Assembly: GCA_031289425.1 (NCBI GenBank)
Contig: JAITPM010000103.1
Span: forward strand, 1-49,240
Length of the DNA: 49,240 nt
From: Fusobacteriaceae bacterium
GTDB taxonomy: Bacteria; Fusobacteriota; Fusobacteriia; Fusobacteriales; Fusobacteriaceae
Reading direction: 5' to 3'
Shown: in pieces, positions 27,580 through 36,099 of the stretch
Layout: every line of letters begins with the position of its first letter
Numbering within the stretch: position 1 is the stretch's first letter
Made by a program: the position numbers and the translations under genes
The notes under the pieces: model-generated
The model's database searches: none
What the model was told of the DNA's origin: nothing
What the model saw: the letters and a program-made list of their open reading frames with translations, nothing else

Positions 27580-29682
27580 ATGAATACTATGTTAGAAGTC
27601 TTTGGAATTGATTATTTTTCTGAATCGGAACTAAAAAGCAGAATACCTAGTTCTATATTTAAAAAATTCAGAGCTGTACAACGCGGAGATGAAGAGCTTT
27701 CTCTTGAGGTTGCTGATGTAATAGCTAATGCTGTCAAAACTTGGGCAACTGAGAGAGGGGCTACACATTTTACTCACTGGTTTCAACCGCTAACAGATCT
27801 TACTGCCGAAAAGCACGAATCATTTATGTCAGTGACTTCAGACGGAACTATGATGTCTCAATTTACTGGAAAGGAAATAATTAAAGGTGAAACTGACGCT
27901 TCTTCTTTCCCGAGCGGTGGCTTAAGATCTACATTCGAAGCTCGTGGATATACTGCATGGGATACTAATTCTCCAATGTTTATACGGGGAACAGGAACAG
28001 CAAAAACTTTATACATACCAACAGCTTATTTGGGGTATAATGGAGAAGCATTGGATAAAAAGGTTCCTCTATTGAGATCTATCAAGGCTTTAAATACTCA
28101 ATCCTTGAGAATACAAAAATTAGTTGGAGATACAAAAACCACTCATATAGATGTAACATTGGGAATAGAGCAAGAATATTTCTTGATAAATAAAGACTTT
28201 TGGGATAGACGTCAAGATTTAGCTCTAGCTGGCAGAACTTTATTTGGTAGTTTACCTCCAAAAGGTCAAGAATTAAGTGACCACTACTATGGAACAATAA
28301 AAGAAAAAGTTCAACTTTTCATGGGTGAATTGGATGCAGAACTATGGAAAATAGGAGTTATCGCTAAAACAAAGCATAATGAAGTCGCACCTAATCAATT
28401 CGAGATAGCTCTAATGTTTGCTGCAGCCAATGTAGCTATTGACCAAAACCATTTGGTAATGGATACTATTACAAAAGTAGCTGATAGACATGGTTTGGCG
28501 GCACTTTTACATGAAAAACCATTTGACGGTATAAATGGATCAGGAAAGCACTGTAACTGGTCTCTTGCAACAAATACAGGTGTAAATTTATTGGATCCTG
28601 ATACATTGACAGATGATAATTTACAATATTTATTATATATAATGGCTATAATAGAGGGTGTCGACAGATACGCAGATATCTTGAGATGTACCACTGCAAC
28701 TCCGGGAAATGACCATAGATTGGGTGGACATGAAGCTCCTCCTGCTATTATATCAATATTTTTAGGAGAACCTTTAGAAAAACTTCTTGATAATATAGAA
28801 CATTTAGATTCATCAGAAACTGCTGAAACAATCATAAGTATGGGCGTTCAAATCGCTGCTATATCTAAAAATTTCTCTGACAGAAATAGAACCTCTCCAT
28901 TTGCTTACACAGGAAACAAGTTTGAATTCAGAATGCCTGGCTCGAGTGCTGCTGCATCTACACCTATGTTTGTGCTAAATACAATAGTTGCAGATATATT
29001 AAAAGAGTATGCTGATCATTTGGAAAAAAGCAAAGAAGAATTAAATCCTGCTATAATAAAATTAATAAAAACTAAATTTGATAAACATAAAAAGGTAATA
29101 TTTAATGGCAATGGTTATGAAGGATCTTGGGTAAAAGAAGCTAAAAAGAGAAAATTATCCAATTTAGCAGATACCGTAGAAGCATTACCTGTATATATTA
29201 GAAAAGATTCTCTTGAATTATTTGAACGCCATAATGTTTTGACTAAAGCAGAAATGGAATCCAGATATATAGTCTATATAGAAAGATATGATAAACAATC
29301 AAATATTGATTTGTCTATAGCTATAAGAATGGCTAAAAATGAAATTTACCCATCTGTAGTAAAATATGTGACTAGAATATCAAAGATGATAACTGCTGTT
29401 AGAGAAGCATTAAAAGATGAAAAATATATACAATACGATAAGGAACACTTACAAAAAGTCATTAAATTAAAAAATGATTTAAAAGATACTATAACTTCTT
29501 TATCCAATGGACTCGAAGATGCTCTAGCAATAGAAGACATATATGAAAGAGCTGTTTTCTATAAGACAAAATTATTCCCAATCTACAATGATATGAGAGC
29601 AATTGTTGATCAATTGGAATTATTGATAGATAAAAAAGATTGGTCAATTCCAACATACTACGATATGTTATTTAAGTTATAA
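27580..29682 (+). CDS. glnA: Type III glutamine synthetase
   Basis: A 700-residue GSIII (GlnN type), which makes glutamine from glutamate, ammonia and ATP. Typical of the family are HFTHWFQPLTD and FPSGGLRSTFEARGYTAWD near the N-terminus, GIEQEYFLI for the metal site, HNEVAPNQFEIA, GSGKHCNWS and GNDHRLGGHEAPPAI. Length matches GSIII rather than the ~450-residue GSI. It stands alone with its own promoter and a strong terminator, and no ammonium transporter or PII gene is adjacent. Confidence 0.97.
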   Translation: MNTMLEVFGIDYFSESELKSRIPSSIFKKFRAVQRGDEELSLEVADVIANAVKTWATERGATHFTHWFQPLTDLTAEKHESFMSVTSDGTMMSQFTGKEIIKGETDASSFPSGGLRSTFEARGYTAWDTNSPMFIRGTGTAKTLYIPTAYLGYNGEALDKKVPLLRSIKALNTQSLRIQKLVGDTKTTHIDVTLGIEQEYFLINKDFWDRRQDLALAGRTLFGSLPPKGQELSDHYYGTIKEKVQLFMGELDAELWKIGVIAKTKHNEVAPNQFEIALMFAAANVAIDQNHLVMDTITKVADRHGLAALLHEKPFDGINGSGKHCNWSLATNTGVNLLDPDTLTDDNLQYLLYIMAIIEGVDRYADILRCTTATPGNDHRLGGHEAPPAIISIFLGEPLEKLLDNIEHLDSSETAETIISMGVQIAAISKNFSDRNRTSPFAYTGNKFEFRMPGSSAAASTPMFVLNTIVADILKEYADHLEKSKEELNPAIIKLIKTKFDKHKKVIFNGNGYEGSWVKEAKKRKLSNLADTVEALPVYIRKDSLELFERHNVLTKAEMESRYIVYIERYDKQSNIDLSIAIRMAKNEIYPSVVKYVTRISKMITAVREALKDEKYIQYDKEHLQKVIKLKNDLKDTITSLSNGLEDALAIEDIYERAVFYKTKLFPIYNDMRAIVDQLELLIDKKDWSIPTYYDMLFKL

Positions 29683-29693
29683 ATATTAAATAT

Positions 29694-29728
29694 AAAAAGC
29701 TGTTGCTATAATTTGCAACAGCTTTTTT
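29694..29728. terminator. Bidirectional terminator between glnA and rpsR
   Basis: AAAAAGCTGTTGC and GCAACAGCTTTTT form a 13-bp stem with loop TATAATTT. T-runs follow on both strands, serving the convergent glnA and rpsF-rpsR units. Confidence 0.92.
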
Positions 29729-29742
29729 ATTTGATTTTTAAA

Positions 29743-29961
29743 TTATTTTTCTGTTCTTGTATATGGGATTAATGCTATATTTCTAGCTCTTTTTATTGCT
29801 TTCGCTATTTTTCTTTGTAATTTAGCATTGGCTCCGGTAACTCTTGAAGGATTGATTTTTCCTTTATCTGATACAAATCTCTTTAAAAGATCTACATTTT
29901 TATAATCAATTTCTTCAGCTTTAACTCTCAATTTAGCTCTTTTTCTTCTAAATTCTGGCAT
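29743..29961 (-). CDS. rpsR: 30S ribosomal protein S18
   Basis: A 72-residue S18. The core [43 protein letters not shown]-type sequence is canonical. The N-terminal zinc cysteines found in some S18 proteins are absent, so this is the Zn-independent form. It follows rpsF by 18 bp; no ssb lies between, unlike in many bacteria. Confidence 0.97.
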   Translation of the reverse strand: MPEFRRKRAKLRVKAEEIDYKNVDLLKRFVSDKGKINPSRVTGANAKLQRKIAKAIKRARNIALIPYTRTEK

Positions 29962-29979
29962 AGTTCTTCCTCCTAGTGA

Positions 29980-30264
29980 TTAATCTTGCTTAACAAGTAT
30001 ATATCTCATTACTTCTTCAAAAATGTTAAGCTTTTCCTCAACTTGAGATAATGATGTTCCATCTATCTCAAAAGTAACCAAAACATAATATCCTGTTTTT
30101 CTTTTTTCAATAGGATAAGCCAACTTTCTTTCTCCCCATTTTTCAGCTTTTAAAATATTTGCTCCCGCAGCTTTCAATATGTCATTTGTTTTCTCTACGA
30201 CAGCATCTCTGTTTTCTTCAGTGATTGTTGGGTTGATAATGTACATTAATTCATACTTCTTCAT
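29980..30264 (-). CDS. rpsF: 30S ribosomal protein S6
   Basis: A 94-residue S6 with the typical start KKYELMYIINPTITEE, the WGERKLAYPIEKRKTGYY centre and a conserved end VMRYILVKQD. It pairs with S18 on the 30S platform. GGAGGAGG precedes the ATG. It is transcribed from a good promoter immediately after ftsZ, and its leader may fold (see the separate entry). Confidence 0.97.
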   Translation of the reverse strand: MKKYELMYIINPTITEENRDAVVEKTNDILKAAGANILKAEKWGERKLAYPIEKRKTGYYVLVTFEIDGTSLSQVEEKLNIFEEVMRYILVKQD

Positions 30265-30294
30265 TTTTATTTTTACCTCCTCCCTATGGTTTTA

Positions 30295-30328
30295 GCCCAA
30301 AACAATATATTATTCTGAGCAGGGCAAA
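30295..30328 (-). promoter_or_regulatory. Possible rpsF leader structure (S6:S18 autoregulation candidate)
   Basis: In the predicted rpsF leader TTTGCCC (30328-30322) can pair with GGGC-T-AAA (30298-30291) with one bulge, closing a long AT-rich loop. S6:S18-binding leaders are known upstream of rpsF in many phyla, but the conserved bulge of that motif was not clearly seen here. Confidence 0.3.
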
Positions 30329-30332
30329 TTGT

Positions 30333-30361
30333 ATTATAACATTTATTCATATATTTTGCAA
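30333..30361 (-). promoter_or_regulatory. Sigma-70 type promoter for rpsF-rpsR
   Basis: On the minus strand TTGCAA (30361-30356), a 17-base spacer, and consensus TATAAT (30338-30333). Start near 30326. The -35 box lies directly after the ftsZ stop. Confidence 0.75.
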
Positions 30362-30364
30362 GAT

Positions 30365-31456
30365 TTAAATTTTCTTGATATTCATAAATTCCCAAGGGCC
30401 GGGAGCCTCTATACTAATGTCCGTTGTTGATTCGGACTTTCTTCCACTCTTTTCATTATTCGAATTTATTACGACCTTCTCCGGGACTTTTTCTTTTTCA
30501 GGCTCACTTATTCCACTAGAAAAATTATTGGCAATCAACACAACTTGAAGTTTATTTCCCATTTCATCATCAGTAATTACACCCCATTGCACATCTTTGA
30601 TTTCTCTACCCGTAGCATTAGCGACTATTTCTTGTATTTTCCTAGCTTCATCTAATCCTAAAGATTCATCTGCCGTAATATTTAATAATATTTTGCCGGC
30701 ACCCGTTATTTGTTTTTCTAATAATGGTGACCTCAATGCTTGCTCTGCAGCTTTTTCTGCTCTATTCTCACCATCACTTTCTCCAAATCCAAACATTGTC
30801 AAGCCGGAATCTTTCATTACACTTGTAATATCTGCAAAATCCAAATTTATCAATCCTGGTCTTAACATCAAATCTGATATTCCTTGAATTCCTATTTTTA
30901 ATATTTTATTTGCTTCAGCAAAGGCATTTTTTAATGTAATTTTCTTATCCGGAAGTTCAAAAAGCTTGTCATTTGGAATAATAACTATAGAATCTACAAT
31001 TTTTTCCAAGTTTGCTATTCCTAATTCTGCGTTATTGCTTCTTTTCTTTCCTTCAAAACTAAAGGGTCTTGTAACTACGCCAACTGTCAGTATTCCCATT
31101 TCTTTACTTATTTCAGCTATGACCGGAGATGCCCCTGTACCTGTACCCCCTCCCATACCCGCTGTGATGAATATCATATCAACCGCTTCTAGTAATTTTT
31201 GGATTTTATCTCTATCTTCCTCAGCAGCCTGTCTACCAATATTGGGATCGGCTCCTGCACCTTTTCCTTTTGTTAATTTTTCTCCTAATTGTAGTCTGAT
31301 ATCTGCCAAAGACTTGTTCAAATCTTGCACATCAGTATTAGCAGCAACGAATTCTACTCCTGTTACACCAGATTCTTGCATATCAATAAGAGCATTACCG
31401 CCCCCGCCTCCGACACCTATTACCATTATTCTCACCGGTTTACTTTCTTGTAACAT
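30365..31456 (-). CDS. ftsZ: Cell division GTPase FtsZ, downstream paralogue
   Basis: A 363-residue tubulin-like GTPase forming the division ring. The GTP-binding GGGTGTG loop is at 102-108 and the T7 synergy loop NLDFAD at 204-209, both intact. ATG at 31456 is chosen because a GGGGG-type site precedes it and the N-terminus then equals that of the neighbouring FtsZ; the longer GTG start at 31507 is unlikely. The core is about nine-tenths identical to the upstream copy, but the linker and tail differ and end PWEFMNIKKI. This copy has its own 293-bp upstream region containing a relic of ftsA. Confidence 0.95.
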   Translation of the reverse strand: MLQESKPVRIMVIGVGGGGGNALIDMQESGVTGVEFVAANTDVQDLNKSLADIRLQLGEKLTKGKGAGADPNIGRQAAEEDRDKIQKLLEAVDMIFITAGMGGGTGTGASPVIAEISKEMGILTVGVVTRPFSFEGKKRSNNAELGIANLEKIVDSIVIIPNDKLFELPDKKITLKNAFAEANKILKIGIQGISDLMLRPGLINLDFADITSVMKDSGLTMFGFGESDGENRAEKAAEQALRSPLLEKQITGAGKILLNITADESLGLDEARKIQEIVANATGREIKDVQWGVITDDEMGNKLQVVLIANNFSSGISEPEKEKVPEKVVINSNNEKSGRKSESTTDISIEAPGPWEFMNIKKI

Positions 31457-31749
31457 GTCTTTCCCCCTTTTAGTATACAAAATTTTGGAGTCATCTTTTA
31501 CACACACCTTAATATACGCTTTTATTTATTACTCATATTTTACCATGTAATACGTTTTTTTTTAATACTTTTTTAATATTTTAACTGCGAATTATTTAAC
31601 TAGTATAATATTGATGTATTTGTTTTTATATATAATTCTCAAATTGAACAGTAAAATAATTAAAAAATTTATCGTGAGGAAATCATTACCGGAGTTTTAT
31701 TTATTGAATTAAAATATAAAAATATACATATTATAAATATTTTACAGAT
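31457..31749 (-). other. Spacer between the two ftsZ copies with a relic of the ftsA 3' end
   Basis: About 31471-31503 resembles the last ten codons of ftsA: the minus strand reads QNFVY-stop where ftsA reads QNFTD-stop, followed in both by a GGGGG ribosome binding site. The rest is AT-rich with no ORF. A weak promoter candidate (TTAAAA, 17 bases, TAAAAT at 31537-31542) lies upstream of the relic. Confidence 0.65.
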
Positions 31750-32820
31750 TTAAATTTTTTTAATAGAACACCAAGTCCATGTATCAACTTTATCCGGCTT
31801 TGCTTTATCCGAATTTGTAAGTGGTTTAGTAGTAGGTTTTTCTTTTTCAGATTCACTTATCCAATTAGGACTATTTTCACTTGAAAAATTATTAGCAATT
31901 AACACAACTTGAAGGTTATTTCCCATTGTATCATCAATAATTATGCCCCACTGTACATCTTTACTTTCTCTACCCGTAGCATTAGCCACTATTTCTTGTA
32001 TTCTACTAGCTTCTGCTAATCCTAAGGATTCATCTGCCGTGATATTTAACAATATTTTACCGGCACCTGTTATTTGCTTTTCCAATAATGGAGATTTTAA
32101 TGCTTGTTCTGCTGCTTTTTCTGCTCTATTCTCTCCCTCGCTTTCTCCAAATCCAAACATTGTCAAGCCGGAATCTTTCATTACACTCTTAACATCTGCA
32201 AAATCTAAATTTATGAGTCCAGGTTTTAACATCAAATCTGATATTCCTTGAATTCCTATTTTTAATATTTTGTTTGCTTCACCAAAAGCATTTTGTAATG
32301 TAATTTTTCTATCAGGAAGTTCTAACAGTCTCTCATTAGGAATAATCACAATGGAATCCACAACTTTTTCCAAATTTGCTATTCCTAACTCTGCATTATT
32401 TTTTCTCTTTTTTCCTTCAAAATCAAAAGGCCTAGTAACAACACCGACTGTTAATATTCCCATTTCTCTGGCTATTTCAGCTATCACCGGAGAAGCACCC
32501 GTACCTGTACCTCCACCCATACCAGCTGTGATAAATATCATATCAACTTCTTCAAGTAATTTTTGAATTTTCTCTTTATCTTCCTCTGCCGCTTGTCTGC
32601 CTATATTGGGATCAGCTCCTGCTCCATTTCCTTTTGTTAATTTTTCTCCCAGTTGCAATCTAGTTTCAGCTAGAGATTTATTCAAATCTTGCACGTCAGT
32701 ATTGGCCGCAACAAATTGTACTCCTGTCACACCAGATTTTTTCATATCAATAACAGCGTTACCTCCACCACCGCCAACGCCTATTACCATTATTTTTACT
32801 GGTTTACTTTCTTGTAGCAT
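31750..32820 (-). CDS. ftsZ: Cell division GTPase FtsZ, upstream paralogue
   Basis: A 356-residue FtsZ directly after ftsA (10-bp gap), which is the classical position. The GTPase and T7 motifs (GGGTGTG, NLDFAD) are intact. The C-terminal linker is short and Lys/Pro/Thr-rich. The final peptide is DTWTWCSIKKI, which differs from the FtsA-binding consensus (of the type DIPxFLR) and from the PWEFMNIKKI of the second copy. The divergence lies mainly where partner proteins bind, so the two copies may recruit different anchors. Confidence 0.96.
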   Translation of the reverse strand: MLQESKPVKIMVIGVGGGGGNAVIDMKKSGVTGVQFVAANTDVQDLNKSLAETRLQLGEKLTKGNGAGADPNIGRQAAEEDKEKIQKLLEEVDMIFITAGMGGGTGTGASPVIAEIAREMGILTVGVVTRPFDFEGKKRKNNAELGIANLEKVVDSIVIIPNERLLELPDRKITLQNAFGEANKILKIGIQGISDLMLKPGLINLDFADVKSVMKDSGLTMFGFGESEGENRAEKAAEQALKSPLLEKQITGAGKILLNITADESLGLAEASRIQEIVANATGRESKDVQWGIIIDDTMGNNLQVVLIANNFSSENSPNWISESEKEKPTTKPLTNSDKAKPDKVDTWTWCSIKKI

Positions 32821-32830
32821 TTCTTCCCCC

Positions 32831-34411
32831 TTAATCCGTAAAGTTTTGAAACCATTCTTTTATATTTGTCCATAATTTACTTTTTGCCTTGGGTTTACCT
32901 TCCGGAGCATTTTCAGTTTCTTCCAATTCTGCTTCTTTTGAGCCAATTACCTCTCTAAATCGATCATCTATATTACTATCATCATTTGGTTCAGTAATAG
33001 TTGTTGTACCAGATGGAATTTCTGGTGGCAACGGCGGTACAATGGTATTCGTCTCATTTTGTGTTTTTTCATCATTCTCATTTTTTATATCATTTTGGAC
33101 TGCTACATTCTCAGGTGTTTTTTCATTTTTTATTGTATTTTCTATTTCTTCAATTTTTAATTTTTTCATCTTTAAATATTCATACTGCATTATCTCCCCA
33201 AATAATCCTACAATAGCTCCCATCCTCTCATCGACCTTCTCTATTCCGTTTATTTCTATTGGCAGTGCTTTCCTAACCTTGTACCCTGTCTTTTCACTTA
33301 TTATTTCTGCAAGCCCATCTACTACTAGAGCTCCACCTGTGATTACTATTCCACTTCTCATATTCTCCGGTTTTAATCCTGACTTACCCAAAATTGTCTT
33401 TACCAGGCCTGCTATAACATCACTTCTATAGTCTACGAGTGCTTTTATATACTTACCTTTATATGTGATTCCTTCTATTACAAATATTTTATCATCTAGT
33501 ATTTCTTTTTTAATGTATTTTTCAAATATTTCTACTGCATTTTTTATGTTTATTGTAGTTTTGATATATTTATTTTCTTTTTCTATATAATTTACATAAC
33601 TGGGAAGCTTGCTTATTTCATTTATGTAATATAATGCCCCCACTTTTATATTATCAAAAAAAATAAATTTTTTATTTTTAAATATAGCAATATCTGTTAC
33701 ACCGTCTCCTATATCCAAAAAAATTACTCCTGCATTTTTTTCATCATTTCTAAGAGACGATATTGCTGATGCATAACCGTTTGCCATTATTTTTTCTATT
33801 TTTAATTTACTATTAATGTTTTTTATTATATTTTCATATTTTTTTAAAACAAGGTTTTCGATATATACCATATATACATCGCTTTCTATTTGAGAAACTG
33901 TATGTCCCAATAAATTAGCAACTCTTTGCTTATTTTCGTTAATTTTTATATTATACATTTCTCTGTGAATTGCTTTCTCACCATTTTTCAGCAATTTATT
34001 TTCAGCTTTTTTATAAAATTCTTCGATATCATCTTCATTAATTTTTTTCTCTTCATAAACAGATACCACATTTCCTCTTATCGTTTTAAATGCATTACCT
34101 CCAAGTCCAATTGTAATTGCATCAATTGTTTTGTTTGGTACTTTTAATCTATCTAAAACTCTAGCTATGGCATTACTTAATTCTGAATCATTTTCTATCT
34201 CTGATTTTACTATACCCACAGTATCAACTTCAACGTATTTTAATACTGATACGTACCCATTGATCATTTCACCTATTATTCCTTTTATTTTGCTATTTCC
34301 TATATCAATAACGGCCTTTATTATTGAATCGTTGAAATCCTTAGAATCATTGAAACCAATGATATCCTTGGAATTTTTTAAATTACCAACAGAGTTACTT
34401 TCCCCAAACAT
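32831..34411 (-). CDS. ftsA: Cell division protein FtsA
   Basis: A 526-residue actin-fold membrane anchor of FtsZ, longer than the usual 420. The ATPase motifs are visible: AVIDIGNSKIKGIIGE near 33-48, VIFLDIGDGVTDIAIF, and VITGGALVVDGLAEI. Two additions explain the length: an N-terminal extension of about 30 residues with NSKD/NDSKD/NDS repeats, and a low-complexity Glu/Asn/Pro linker (about 430-505). The C-terminus KSKLWTNIKEWFQNF is the amphipathic membrane-targeting helix. A GGAGGA site precedes the ATG. ftsQ lies upstream and ftsZ downstream. Confidence 0.93.
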   Translation of the reverse strand: MFGESNSVGNLKNSKDIIGFNDSKDFNDSIIKAVIDIGNSKIKGIIGEMINGYVSVLKYVEVDTVGIVKSEIENDSELSNAIARVLDRLKVPNKTIDAITIGLGGNAFKTIRGNVVSVYEEKKINEDDIEEFYKKAENKLLKNGEKAIHREMYNIKINENKQRVANLLGHTVSQIESDVYMVYIENLVLKKYENIIKNINSKLKIEKIMANGYASAISSLRNDEKNAGVIFLDIGDGVTDIAIFKNKKFIFFDNIKVGALYYINEISKLPSYVNYIEKENKYIKTTINIKNAVEIFEKYIKKEILDDKIFVIEGITYKGKYIKALVDYRSDVIAGLVKTILGKSGLKPENMRSGIVITGGALVVDGLAEIISEKTGYKVRKALPIEINGIEKVDERMGAIVGLFGEIMQYEYLKMKKLKIEEIENTIKNEKTPENVAVQNDIKNENDEKTQNETNTIVPPLPPEIPSGTTTITEPNDDSNIDDRFREVIGSKEAELEETENAPEGKPKAKSKLWTNIKEWFQNFTD

Positions 34412-34444
34412 AAGAGTTCCTCCAAATTACTAAAAATAAATTAT

Positions 34445-35140
34445 TTAATCAAATTCTTTCACAACAAAATTATCAAACCTTAAATCTATATATTCTATTT
34501 TTTTACTCTTTATCAATTCATAATATAAAACTTCCGCCGTCTTATATTTATTTTTCTGGACTTCCATATTAGTTCTAATTGTCGTTCCATCCGTCAAAAT
34601 TAAATCAATACAATTCATGTCTATCTCATATATTTGCGAAATCAAATCTTTTAAGTACATTTTATCCAACAATTTTATTATTTCAATGAATTTTTTAGCT
34701 TTTTCATATTTTTCACTATCGCTTTCATTCAATATAAATAATGGCATGTTTTTTTTCTCTTTTTCGTTTAAAAATCCAAATAATATACCATTTTCATCTA
34801 GCAAATAAATTTTATTGCTGAGTTGTACATAAGCAAACGTTTCCCTCTCTGTTATTTTAAAAGTAATCTCATCCGGAGCATTGGCCCATACGACAGCATC
34901 CTCTATTCTTACATCTTTTTTCAAAAGCTTTTCTACAGATGCAACATCTATTTCCCATATATTACTATTATATGTTATTTCACCTATTTCTGTCAATTCC
35001 ATTTGAGATATTTTTGTATTTCCCACTATATTGTAATTTTTTATTTTAAAAAAAGGTAATTTAAAAAATTTATCAGGAATAGAGTAAAATAAAAAACTGA
35101 CTGCAAATATCAAAGAAATTCTAAATAAAAATCTTAACAA
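34445..35140 (-). CDS. ftsQ: Cell division protein FtsQ (POTRA domain)
   Basis: A 231-residue bitopic division protein. It has a short cytoplasmic start, a membrane helix at about 4-21, a POTRA domain (about 32-96, FKIKNYNIVGNTKISQMEL) and the FtsQ beta domain. TTG at 35140 must be the start: an in-frame TAA lies immediately upstream, and the next in-frame ATG would remove the membrane helix. The ribosome binding site is weak, which may keep expression low. It lies between ddl and ftsA as in many dcw clusters. Confidence 0.88.
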   Translation of the reverse strand: MLRFLFRISLIFAVSFLFYSIPDKFFKLPFFKIKNYNIVGNTKISQMELTEIGEITYNSNIWEIDVASVEKLLKKDVRIEDAVVWANAPDEITFKITERETFAYVQLSNKIYLLDENGILFGFLNEKEKKNMPLFILNESDSEKYEKAKKFIEIIKLLDKMYLKDLISQIYEIDMNCIDLILTDGTTIRTNMEVQKNKYKTAEVLYYELIKSKKIEYIDLRFDNFVVKEFD

Positions 35141-35169
35141 TTATATCACATCCATGCCTGAAAAGAAAT

Positions 35170-36042
35170 TTATTGTTTCCTAAAAGTTTCCACCATTATT
35201 CTAGTCAAATCATCATAAGTATATCCCTTTAATGTTCCTAGATCCGGTATCAAACTAGTTATTGTCATGCCTGGGCATGTATTTACTTCCAAGAAATAAA
35301 GTTCATTATCCCTTAGTAAAAAATCGCTTCTTGATATTCCGGCAAGACCCAACTCTCTATGGATAATTTCTGCATTTTTCATAGCCAAATCATAAGCTTT
35401 TTTGGTTATTTTAGCTGGAAATTCATGTACAGAACCCCCTGGAACATATTTCGATTTGTAATCATAGATAATATTTGCTTTAGGAATTATTTTTAACACT
35501 CCCAATGCTTCTCCATTTAAGACACCTACGGTTAATTCTTCTCCCTTTATATATTCTTCAATCACCAATTTTTTATTTCCGGAATTTTTAATAGCATTCA
35601 AAAGTTCGTTTTTATTATTACACGTATACACTCCCACACTTGACCCTTCTGTTGCTGGCTTTACAAATACAGGATAACTTTCTACTTCCTCAACATTCTG
35701 ATAAGATTTCGCTATTTTTATCCCACAATCGTGGGCTATTTTTTTGGTCAAAATTTTATCCATAGCTACAGCACTCGCTATAACTCCGGAACCTGTATAT
35801 GTTTTCCCCAATACATCCAATATACTTTGTATTCTTCCATCTTCACCATATTCACCGTGAAAAGCTAAATATGCCAAATCGTATTCGTTATCTGTAAATG
35901 CACTTATTATGTTATCTCTTGTTACATCTATTCCATAAGCGTCGTAGCCTTGTCTTTTCAAACTTTCTAAAATCGCATTTCCACTCCATAATGAAACTTC
36001 TCTTTCAGAAGAAATACCACCCATAAATACGGCTATTTTCAT
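35170..36042 (-). CDS. ddl: D-alanine--D-alanine ligase
   Basis: A 290-residue ATP-grasp enzyme joining two D-alanines for the peptidoglycan pentapeptide. It begins KIAVFMGGISSEREVSLWSG, has GKTYTGSGVIASAVAMDK, the PATEGSSVGV loop and the C-terminal metal-binding FLEVNTCPGMTITS. Length is that of the short DdlB form. An AGGAGG site precedes the ATG. It lies between murB and ftsQ. Confidence 0.96.
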   Translation of the reverse strand: MKIAVFMGGISSEREVSLWSGNAILESLKRQGYDAYGIDVTRDNIISAFTDNEYDLAYLAFHGEYGEDGRIQSILDVLGKTYTGSGVIASAVAMDKILTKKIAHDCGIKIAKSYQNVEEVESYPVFVKPATEGSSVGVYTCNNKNELLNAIKNSGNKKLVIEEYIKGEELTVGVLNGEALGVLKIIPKANIIYDYKSKYVPGGSVHEFPAKITKKAYDLAMKNAEIIHRELGLAGISRSDFLLRDNELYFLEVNTCPGMTITSLIPDLGTLKGYTYDDLTRIMVETFRKQ

Positions 36043-36078
36043 TTTTTCCTCCTAATTTGTATAAATATATTTTATTTA

Positions 36079-36099
36079 TTTTTTATTTTTTATTTTTTA
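36079..36099 (-). repeat. Three 7-bp tandem repeats after the murB stop
   Basis: TAAAAAA is repeated three times on the minus strand, starting at the base after the murB TAA stop and followed by the partial units TAAA and TAAAA. Confidence 0.8.

Noticed and set aside
29743-30264. Missing ssb between rpsF and rpsR as a gene loss
   Set aside because: The gap is only 18 bp and adjacent rpsF-rpsR pairs are found in other lineages, so this looks like a normal arrangement.
31457-31507. Longer GTG start for the downstream ftsZ
   Set aside because: The extra 17 residues have no counterpart in the sister FtsZ and derive from the ftsA relic. The ATG at 31456 has the ribosome binding site.
30966-31550. 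Plus-strand ORF of 194 residues opposite ftsZ
   Set aside because: It is the antisense shadow of the conserved ftsZ reading frame. Composition is Ser/Pro/Ile-rich, it has no ribosome binding site, and a similar shadow occurs opposite the second ftsZ.
32889-33431. Plus-strand ORF of 180 residues opposite ftsA
   Set aside because: Antisense shadow of ftsA with Ser/Phe-rich low-complexity sequence and no ribosome binding site.
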